From assembly GCA_028565635.1 (NCBI GenBank), contig JAOXYB010020726.1:1-17442 (forward strand): a stretch of DNA of 17,442 bases, read 5' to 3'. Numbering within the stretch: position 1 is the first letter of the stretch; each line of letters begins with the position of its first letter. Position numbers and translations under genes: made by a program. This document shows positions 1 through 10,700 of this stretch, piece after piece. Origin of the DNA: Phoronis ovalis. Lineage: Eukaryota > Phoronida > Phoronidae. Below the pieces are notes generated by a model. That model was not told where the DNA came from. It ran no database searches and was given only the letters and a program-made list of their open reading frames with translations.

Positions 1-261
1 AAGTTTATTACAACATCTTTTTTTGTAAAAAAAAATAATCTGTTCTCCAAATTGTGTTTAATGTGTTGAACAAAAAATGAGTTTATGGCACTGGTTAGAA
101 AACCGCTGAGCTGCAGCTAACAATAATTGAGGGCAATTATAGGAGCCTATTCAGAGTGAAACCACAGCCTGTTTACTTAGCAGCTGGTTATATAATCGTG
201 TTAACTACTACTACCGATGTAGACTGTTGGCTAGAGCGGTAGCTCACATGCAGTAAAGTAT
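1..261. other. Left edge, no feature seen
   Basis: AT-rich sequence before the repeat array. It is probably part of the intron upstream of exon 1, because the protein clearly starts further left. The stretch 1288-1584 between the repeat array and exon 1 likewise shows nothing but the acceptor. Confidence 0.6.
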
Positions 262-1255
262 CCCTCATGTACTTCCAACATGGCCGATTGCGCCCATTTC
301 AGGAAATACGAAGCGTCGACTTGACGATACGAAGGTGGATTCACAAAGGCCATGGGTTGGTGGGCGTATTAGGCCAGGTGACATTGACCTTGAGAAGTAG
401 GTCAAATGTCGATACGAATCTTTGAAATTTTTGTTGCGCAATAATTAACTGCTTCAGTTTTTATCCGATCAGCTTTATATTTGGTACAGGATAAATACAG
501 GTCAAAATGCAAATAGGCAGTAATTTTGACTTGGATAACTTCCAAGATGGCTGACTGGCAACCGTGTTTGTTCTCGATGTTAGCTTGCAATAATAGCTTT
601 TGTTTTTGTCGAATCATATTCCTATTAGGTACAGGGTAAGTACTGGTCAAAGTACACGTCACCCGGTCTGATATAAGTTTGACCCTGATTACTTCTAACA
701 TGGCTGACTGTTGGCCATGTTTGTACCCGAGAGTGCATGTTACGTTGCGCCCATTTTGGGAAAGACGAATCGATGATTGGACGATTTGAAGGTGGATTCA
801 CGAAGGACATAGGTTGGTGGGTGTATTAGGCCAAGTGACATTTCAAATTGACCTTGATAAGTAGGTCAAATGCCGATATGAATCTTTGACATTTTTTGTT
901 GTGTGTAACACTTTCTTTGTCGCACAATAACTGCTTCGGTTTTTATCTGATCAGCTTTATATTTGGTACAGGGTAAATACAGCTCAAAATGCAGACCGTC
1001 TGTAAAGTTGACGTAGATCACTTTCAAGATGGCCGACTGGTGGTCCTGTTTGTTCCCGAGAGTGCATGTTACGTTTCGCCCGTTCCGATGGGCGTATTAG
1101 GCCAGGTGACATTTCAAAGTGACCTTGAAAAGTAGGTCAAATTCCGATACGAATCTTCGACATTTTTTGTTGTGCATAACATTATATTTGGTACAGGCTA
1201 AATACTGGTCAAAGTGCAGATGGGCTGTAATTTTGACCTGAATAAAGTCCTACCT
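262..1255 (+). repeat. Dispersed composite repeat array, left copy
   Basis: Modules recur with variation: ccaacatggccgac-like, gagagtgcatgttacg, gcccattt...aggtggattcac, gggcgtattaggccaggtga, cgcaataactgcttc, atatttggtacagggtaaat. Corresponding points lie near 290, 747 and 1077, so the spacing is uneven: about 457 and then 330, with the last unit shortened. No transposase or reverse transcriptase is visible. The family is unidentified. Coordinates are approximate. Confidence 0.85.
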
Positions 1256-1270
1256 TTGACTGTGGTAGCA

Positions 1271-1287
1271 GTAGTAGTAGTAGTAGT
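1271..1287. repeat. Short (GTA)n microsatellite
   Basis: About five to six GTA units follow directly on the right end of the left repeat array. Confidence 0.85.
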
Positions 1288-1584
1288 TGGACTGTTGTTT
1301 TCATGATGAAATTTGCTTATATCTAATAAAGCTTTTAAATTGGATTATAATCTAGAATCAGAAAAATTATCCAACTTTAGCTGGTGTTTTAAGTTTAAGA
1401 AATACATAACTTTGAATTGATATGGTTTATTATAAATGGCAGTGACTGAAAGTTATTTGCTAAATATCTGTTGTTCTAAACATGCATAAACTTCTTGAAG
1501 CTTAGTAGTTCAAAGAATATTTATTACAGAGGCATAATAAATCTTTTTACTGCTGATGTACAAGCTCTATGTAATTTTTTTCAG

Positions 1585-1778
1585 TGCCATATTTTTGGGT
1601 GGATGACAGAAAGGCCAATATAACATTACCAGGACATGTTGGCCATTTTAAATTTCACTTCACCATAACCCCAGAGATGGCACCAATGTCTCGTTTACTG
1701 ATTTATTACACTCGAGAGGATGGGGAGGTGGTTGCCGATTCAAAGCAACTTCATGTTACAAAATGCCTGGGAAATAAG
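1585..1778 (+). CDS. Exon 1 of window: end of MG4 / start of MG5
   Basis: It begins after a T-rich acceptor (tttttttcag) inside a split codon and ends in phase 0 before gtatat. It encodes residues 1-65, including [13 protein letters not shown] and VTKCLGNK. This matches the A2M stretch RLLIY...GEV, the D-S and the conserved C-ANK. NIT is a possible N-glycosylation site. The exon's 5' partner lies outside the window, so its first codon is incomplete here. Confidence 0.93.
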
Positions 1779-4700
1779 GTATATCACTCGTGGTCAAAAT
1801 AGTCAACAACGGAACATAATTCTGGTTGACTAAGTGTAGTATTCATTGAAAATATATACACCGTATTTTATATATATACATGTATGACATTTTGCCAATT
1901 TCACGTGCCATAATTGTAGAAATCAGGATTATTTAGCATTTTCATGTTGACTTAACTTTGTACTTGTAGCAACTATATCTTTAGGCTACGAATTCCCTTG
2001 TCATGTGCTTGTCATGAGATGAGCATGGAGGAGAAACATAACTGTGAACATGAAGAATTGTACGTGGCAGTCGTGTTTTATTTTCAGGTGGAAATGACTT
2101 TTTCTGATGAAAAGGTTCGCCCTGGTGAAAGTACCACCCTGCAATTGAAAGCTACTCCAAACTCACTGTGTGCTGTTGGAGTTGTCGACAAAAGTGTACA
2201 CATTTTAAAATCAAGCAATCAGTTAACATTGGCTCGTGTATTTGAACAGCTAACAGGATATGACATTAAGCCTGGACATTATTGGAGAGGGAGAGATAAT
2301 TATTGTGATAAGCAAAGAAAAGAAGTCCTAGAATTTCCGAGGCCACGTGTTGGTAAGTGTTTCGTTGGCAAGTAACCAACCAGCTATCTAAAATATGTTG
2401 ATCCTCGAATTATTTATTTAACTAGGCTAAGCATGAAAGGATAAAAATTTAAGCAACAATTGTTCTGATTCTGTTACCAGCTTTTGAGTCATAAAAGGCA
2501 GTACGTGCATACTGGTGCGACAGCATTTAATACACAAGTTGTTGGTGGATACACAAAGTTAATTATAATAAACAGAAGCAATTAATGTGAAAACATTATT
2601 TCAAGTTCTCTGTAAAACACTGGAAAGCAGCTTGTCTAACAACATACGTAAATATAACATTTTCAGATCCAGTCGGTCCTGGTCCTGTTCCGTTTGAAGA
2701 GGAAGCGCTTACAGGAGTTGGTAATGGGGATTCAGAAACAGATGAGATATTACGTAAAAAACGATCTATATGGTTTCCAACACAATCCAATTATTATGAT
2801 TCTTTACAGGCATTTGAGGTTTGTACTTGTCCAATGAGAACTTGTCTAGCTGAAGTTTCAAGTCTCATCCACCAGAGAGAATATCAGAGACTGTAGTCTA
2901 GAATTCAGCGCATTCACAAAATTTGCTTTTGCTTTTAAAAGAATCTCAACTTAATGTTGAAATTTCATTTACGTTCTCCAAATTTACACAGTAGAATATG
3001 GAACATTCTATTCACAAAATTATTACTGTTTTACTGTGTGTAAATGCTGATTTAACTCTCATGTACTTCTAATACTAACTGTAATTAGAAAAGTGTCATA
3101 AATTACTATCTTTTGCTTTTTATGTAACACAATCTGGTTGACTCTGTACATGTATTGCCAGTAGTGGAGTCTGCAAAACTGAAAATAAAGTAGCTAAATA
3201 AACGGCTTCTAAATTTTAGGAACGTAACCTTCTTGAGAAGTGCTTTTTCAAATAGTATTCATAGGCTTCTTTATATCTATAATAACTCTTTTTTGGATAT
3301 GATGTGCATGTGATGCTAAACATATTAAAAAAATGGCTTCCATTTTGTTTAGGAAGAAGGAATGATTGCCATTACTGATCTGACATTACAAACTCGACCA
3401 TGCACCAAGTTCATCATGATGCCATATGCCAGAGGAGGTACCTAGTTATACTGAAATCTTATTTGTAGTAACACCACTGAAATATTTCAAAATTACTGCA
3501 TTGTCAAATTAACATGGGACGTATATGATTTGGGAATAGGACCTGATCAATCACAGAATTCAGAGTCACTCGACTAAATTAGTGTTTAGTCTTAAAAATC
3601 ATTTTTGACTTGCATGTTGAGAGTCAATTAATCTGAGGACATTTTGAGTACTATAACACAAACACAAAAAGTTTTTCAATTGGAAGGCCAGACCTACTGT
3701 GTAATGAAATGATATGATTCAGAATTTAATTATTACTCACAGGTCCTGAAATTGTTGATAGTCCAATTCCAGTGTCTATGACTGCAGTGGATGCTAAACC
3801 TGAGAATACGAACGAAATACCAAAAGAAAAAGCTGGCTCAGCTGTTAACTTGCGTTCATATTTCCCCGAAACTTGGCTTTGGGATTTAGAGAGAATAGGG
3901 TAGGCTATCTGGTCAACCCTTGTTTAATTTGTTGCATTATATTTAACTATGGATATTTTTATGATAATCCAAACTCATCATGATTTTATATATTCAGTGT
4001 TCTCCATAACTGAATGTGCAACTGTTCAACACATGAACATTTGGAAAAAGAGAGCAGTGTACAAGTAAAAATATCCATAGTTAAAAACTGTTACAGTTAT
4101 TACCGTTATGTTTTACATTGTCTGCATGTGATGTCTTGCTCTCTGTCTTCCAGGGGATTCTTCAAATTTCATGAATAGCATGCCCTCATTATTCTTTGAG
4201 CATGGACCTTTATTTGCTGCTGATACCTCTGTTATAAAATCCTCAACCCCCATACTTTTAAGGAACTACTTTCCTGAGACCTGGTTGTGGGATATACAGT
4301 TTATTGGGTAAATGTCTTCCTTTATGTTGTTTTTCTTTGCATGCTTTTTGCTTATTTGTGCTTTGACTTTGGAAGTCTGTGTGGCTCAAAGAATGCTCGA
4401 GTTGTATGGTAGTGGCACATGTGTTGCCGATAGAGTTACATGTTCTTTGCTGTTTGCCACACTGCTCATAAGTGCAAAAGAAAGACAGTACTTATTTTTG
4501 TACAAAATACTTGCACTTTAAAATGTGGCCTTCTGTTCAACGGAAGCCTTCTATTGGGATAAATACTGCATTTTAGAATTGGTGTTTTTATTCATGGGAA
4601 TGGTTCTATATGAATAAATGTTATTGTATTAAAAATAGTTGGCTTCTATTCAAGGTAGGGCTGCTATGTGGACGGAAAAGATCTTTTAAAGTTCTGGGTG

Positions 4701-7700
4701 GTTCTGTTATAAGATGTTTTCAAAGTTGTACCTTTTATGCTAGATGATCCAACCTTCCTAGCCTTTTGTACCATAAGCATTTATTATTTTTCCTATAGTG
4801 AGGCAATTTCAGTTTCATACGATTGTGAGATGGTGGGATCCTGGGTTATCATGTATAGTTGTTGAAAGTCTCATTGGTTTTGTGTTTCGGTGTGTTTTCA
4901 CTTATCTACTTAAAGCTTTTGAACATTTGTGCCTCTTGTGGTCTTTGCTTGCAATATATCACTTCACTTTTCTATCACCACTTGATTTACTGCTGTGACC
5001 TGTATGAAATATTAGGTGAAGTTATTGGTTTTGTTTTCAGGGCACCTAGAAATATTTCTTGATTGACAACAGGTCAATTTTAATAGTTATTACAATGCGT
5101 TGTGTTTATATTTACCTACATCATATTTTTTAGAACAATTCTCTTACCATAACACTGTAAAAGGGAGGATACATAAAACAATTGTTTTGTTTATTGAACT
5201 CCTTAATATTTAAACAAGTTTGTTTCATAGCTCTAATGAGTTTTGCTTTTTAAAGTTTTTGAAATGGATCGTAACTGCTTCATTTTGTACTAATCCTGTT
5301 TTGTCAGAATTTGTTTCAGCTTTGTTAGTATGAAGTTTTGGTGTCAATGTTCTTACAAATTGAATAGAGTGCAAATGCAGTAATTAACTCATTAGAGCAA
5401 CCAACTTTAAACAAAACCATTTTTCAAAATATTTCAAAGAGGCTATTATATCCCTGTCTAGTAGACTAACAGCTGAGGCTGCAATTGTACAAAATTGGCT
5501 TTAAAAGAGCATATAAGAAATGCCTATCTGTGGTATTACATTGCATCATCTGCATTTTGTGTTTATCCTGTTCTGTTGTACAGATCAATTATGTCAAAAC
5601 TTCACAGTGTCACTGTTTTATGCCTTACAGAGAAGATGGTGAAGTTACATTAGAAAAAAAAGTTCCACACACCATTACTGAGTGGGTTGGAAGTACATTT
5701 TGCACCAATACAGAAACTGGCCTAGGAGTCTCTTCTGTGACATCGTTAAAAGCCTTCCAGCCATTTTTCACGTCTTTTAATTTACCATATTCAGTAGTGC
5801 GAGGAGAAAAAGTTCCTGTACTTATTTCAGTATTCAACTATCTGGATGACTGCTTGGCCGTAAGTTTCTTGTACTTATATGTACTATGTATTATATTAAT
5901 TAAATTAACAGTTGTGCTTGTATTTGGCAAGATTATTTGTGCCAAGTATCAGCTATGTAGATTGAAGGGTTTCTAAGTTATATTCTTTTAAATTTTGCAT
6001 TTAAAAAAAATATTATTTAACCTAAATTTACTTCGGCACAGGTCGCATGGCATATTTATAGGGAAATAAATAGGATGTTTATAAAGTTTATATTGATATA
6101 TTCTTTCATTTGGATTTGTCTATCTGTTTATTTTACTGTCAAAAAGGTCAAACAAGTTTTGTTCTCTGATAAGTATCAAACAATGGCATTGAATATTTGT
6201 CTTGTAAATATAATTCGTGCTTTTCTGGTTTCATCTAAAATTCATTAAACTAATTTTTACCATTTCTCAGGTCAACTTGAAGCTGAAGAGAAGTTTAGAT
6301 GGTGGTTATGAAAGATTGGACAAACAGACTTCAGTAGATGTATGTGTCTGTGGCCAGGAGTCAACAACACACAAGTTTAGAGTTGTACCTAAACGACTTG
6401 GCAGTGTTAACATAACCGTGTCGGTATGTATAATTATATATAAATTATATATACAAGTTGACTAACCATCACCTTTGAGGTACTTATTGGTTGCTTGTGT
6501 ATTCTATTCCCTGAGATACTTTGCAAGATTTACTTTGTTTTGCAGTCATCACAGCTCTTCAAAAGTATGTATTGTGTTTATTATGTTATGCTCTTGTCCT
6601 TATAATTATGCATAAAGGCGTAACAACAGGTAAAAGAGAATTTATAGTTGTTTGATTTCCTTGTTGTAAAATAAAGTAACATGTATCCACGTCAATTAGT
6701 AACTAATCAACATTAGTACAGTATACTGGCATATGTACATAAGAGTCAATTAGTAACTAATCAACATTAGTACAGTATACTGGTGTATGTACATACTATG
6801 AAGAGTTAGGAATTAACATCATGTACATTTTTCAGGGGAATTCTTTGTCACTTTACTGCAAGCGTAAAGAAATCTTAAATAGTCATGCATCATTAACAAC
6901 ATATTAAATCGAACAATTTTCACAAATCTCATTGAAACTTATTGATTTTCTGTTCTTAGGCAACTTCTATTGACGACCCCGCTGTTTGCAAAGGAAAAAG
7001 ATTTAGCTCAGCCACTGGGGCTAGAGATGCAGTGATCCGAGAACTCTTAGTTGAAGCTGAGGGGCTGCCTCAAGAGTACACTTACAGTACTTTCTTTTGT
7101 CCAGATAAAGGTATTATCAACTTCCTTCTGTCAGTGATGTTAGTATGGCTATTTTGGAAAAAACTGCATGTGTATTTGTCTCTTTTAAATATGATTCATA
7201 TTTTTTGGTGTATTACATGCATCTCAACCGTAACAATGTGTTCCCTCCGTTGAAAAAAATATCCATTCTATTCTGATCCAGTTTGAGTTTAAATAATATA
7301 ATTAATTATTTACAGATTAATAAACTTCAACAAGCTTACAAACAAACATTTTGATATAATCACAACAACTTCATCTGTACTGGACAGCTGTCCTCTCCTG
7401 AAGGCCAGGAAATAGATTATATCCTTTGCGTCTTTCTTCTCATTCGGTCTGATTTAAAATATGGGAGGTAGCAATTTGTATCCAATTAACACTGCTGAAA
7501 GTGTCCTGATAATATTAAAGACTTTGTATAGATTTGTATACATATACATATAAGGATCATTTTTTTTTTTTAATTTTATTTAGATGGAGTAGATGGCGAG
7601 TTCAGTGAAAAAATTGAGTTTGTTTTACCATCTGATGTGGTCCAGGATTCTGCCAGAGGATATTTCACTATTGTTGGTATGTTTAGCCTTACATCAGCAT

Positions 7701-10700
7701 TAGTATCATTACATCACTTGCTTAATATTGTAATAGTTTCTTGTGTATAATGAAACGAAATTGCATGCAAAGTACATGTCTGGATGATTATATTTCCTAA
7801 TTTGAACACCATATAACATTGTTTTTAGGATACTTCTAGGAAATAAACAAAAACAAAACATTTCTTGCTGAGGTTTTTTAGCCACCACTGAATTGAGTAT
7901 GTAAAAGTTGAATATTTTTGCTTATACCTCTTATAGAAATTATTAAAGAAATAAGTTTTCAGTTGTTACTAGTTGCTGTGAATCTGTTTTTATTAATTGC
8001 TTCAAATTTTTCAGGTGATGTCATGGGACCTACTCTTTCAAATTTGGATAACCTGCTGCATATGCCATATGGATGTGGGGAACAGAACATGGTTAATTTT
8101 GCACCAAATATATTTGTTATGCAGTATTTGACAAACACAAATCAAGTAAACTATGTGATTGAAGAAAAAGCCAAAGAGTTCATGAGAATTGGTATGTGGC
8201 AGTCGAATCTTAATCTTAGTTTCAAAAATGTATACAGTTTTCTTCTGTAGTAATTAATGTGTATGTAATACTCCATCCAACTTAACACATATCAGTACGT
8301 CTGATTGTTATTTGACTGATAGTTCTAATTCATTAATAATTAATACTGAAAGAGACTAAAAATAATTCTAACAAATAGGGTTGTGAATGTATAAATTTCC
8401 AATCACTCACTCTATATCAGAGAGCCATGTCATTTTGGTGAGGTTTCTTGTAATAATGTTTGTGTTGTGTTCAACTACTTGATAATGTTTCTTGTAATAT
8501 TGTTGTATTATTCTGCTGCATGGCCGTGTTGCTAATAATAATTCTGTATTATGCTGCTATAGGTTATCAGCGTGAATTAACATACAAACATCCTGATGGC
8601 TCGTACAGTGCGTTTGGAACAAGAGACGATTCAGGCAGTATGTGGTTAACTGCTTTTGTAGTCAAATGTTTTGCCCAGGTAATTATAAGAAATTATATAA
8701 TTGGACATTGTAAAGATTCAGTATTTACATTGGAGCAGGAAGTCCCAGTACATACACGGTGTACCTCTATTGTAATGTTAATGTAAATATTAATTTGAGC
8801 ACAATTGCTTTTATTATATTGTGTTGTAGGTGTGTTCATCCTCTAAAACACTGCCAGTTAAAATTTGTGTAGTGCTAACCTATGAAATCAAGAAAATTGT
8901 GCCAGTTTATTTTAATGCAAGCAAACCCAAACTAATGTTTCAAGTAGAACTTGCTGACATCAGAAAATACCCAAATTAAGATACTATCTACCAAAAAAAT
9001 GGAAGAAAATTACCAGGTTCCCCAGCACTGTAATTACCCATAAGCTGGAAACATTTTGTTAGTTTTTTACATAGATTACTGAATTATATATTACATACAT
9101 TTGAAATTTTCTCCATAAATGAAGGAGTAATTCATGAAGTTGGTATAATAATTTTCTGTACTTATTTTTTAGGCCAAGCAGTTCATTTATATTGATGACA
9201 AAGTTTTGCAGCAGAGCACAGACTGGTTTAAATCTCATCAGCTTGAAAATGGCTGCTTTAACTCTGTTGGCCGTGTTCTAAGTAAATACATGAAAGGTGG
9301 CTTAGCAAGTGATAGTGACAGTCCAGCAACACTTACTGCTTATGTAGTTATTGCAATGTTGGAAGCGGAAACAGATAAAGAGGTGAGTGTATGCTCACAT
9401 TTCTTCACTTTGCTGAGTTTGATACATAGTCTATAAAGAGCTATGCTAACCAAAATGGTCTAGGAAAAACTGGCAGAACTGTCGTTTTCAAAACTTTTAC
9501 ACAGAGGTTCAAGGTCTAAGGTCTAAATATAGTATATTTGACACATTGGTGTTACATTTCAGTTAAATTAATAATTCGCACTGCATTGCCTATAAAAACC
9601 AACGCAATGGATTTTATTAACCACATTTCACAAGGAAGTTAACGAATCAAACTTGTTATTTATTAAATTTGTCCACTAACGAGAGCACACGAATAGTTTA
9701 TTGGGTTACGAATTTCAGGATGAGATAATCTACAATGCTATCCAGTGTTTGAATATTCAGGAGGTTACAGATCCTTATACAGCATCTTTGATGGCATATG
9801 TTTATACTCTTTATGATCCAGAGAGTCCCAAGAGAATAGAATATATGACATTACTGGAAGAGCTAGCTATTGAAAAAGGTATCTATATTTAACACATGCT
9901 TTTTTACACAACTATAGGAAAATAAGGCAGATTTGTAACATTGTGTAGTTTTTGTAAACAACTAAAAATCGTGTGTTTTGGTGGCTCATGCTATGTAACA
10001 TTTATTGATTTCATTCACCGTTGGTAACAATTTATAAACCTTTTAGAATCATTGCTGTTACACTCTTACATTTTTTAAGGAATTTAGAAAGAACTATATT
10101 TTAATATTTGCAGCGCAATAAATATCATTTCATAAACAAAAGATACTATTCGATATGACATGAAATCAGTTGCGACTCATTTGTGAACACCAATATCCCA
10201 TAGTGGTGAAATTTAGAAATTGCATTTTAGGAATGGATCCTACTGATTTTAAGCCAACCATTATTAATTAACCATATTTTCAGATGGGCAGAAACATTGG
10301 GAAAATCCAAAGAATACTAAATCATCAAATGATTACTTCCGCCCCTATGGTACAAACAATCCAGCTGCTGTTGAAATGACAGCGTACGCTTTGTTAGCCT
10401 ATTTATCAAGTGGGGATGAAAATGCTCTTGCTAATGCTTTACCAGTTATGCGTTGGTTAAGTCAGCAACGTAATGCTTATGGAGGATTTGCTTCTACACA
10501 GGTAAAGATTATAAAAAAAATGTTCATGCTGTAGTTTAATTTACAAAACTACATACAGACAGGTCTTACTTTCAAAATCATCAAAACACATCCATGCTTT
10601 CTGGATTAATATTAGTGTTAGGTTACTACATTTTTTTTTCTAAATGCATTTTAGAATATAATGTATATTTTGTAGGATACTGTGATTGCTTTGCAAGCCT

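Noticed and set aside
402-810. Open reading frames of 60-100 codons on the minus strand in the left repeat array
   Set aside because: They lie fully inside the dispersed repeat, overlap each other in different frames and show no protein family features. Similar phrases occur in the right array only because the DNA repeats.
262-1255. CRISPR-like or satellite array
   Set aside because: Units differ in length and sequence with no constant spacer pattern, and the DNA is clearly eukaryotic; it is a degenerate composite dispersed repeat.
2667-3437. Possible anaphylatoxin domain after the RKKR site, which would make this a C3 orthologue
   Set aside because: The roughly 46 residues following the site in the constant exons contain one cysteine and no CC...C...CC pattern; the sequence passes straight into the bait segment.
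4312-5062. Hydrophobic open frames in the intron after exon 5b, resembling a signal peptide or membrane segments
   Set aside because: T-rich intron DNA readily gives Phe/Leu-rich frames. One begins right at the donor site of exon 5b. No acceptor/donor pair with a fitting phase and no YFPETW tail was found.
3900-5630. A third bait exon
   Set aside because: I looked for another FPETWLWD tail in the introns on either side of 5a and 5b and found none. A more diverged copy or one lacking the motif cannot be excluded by eye.
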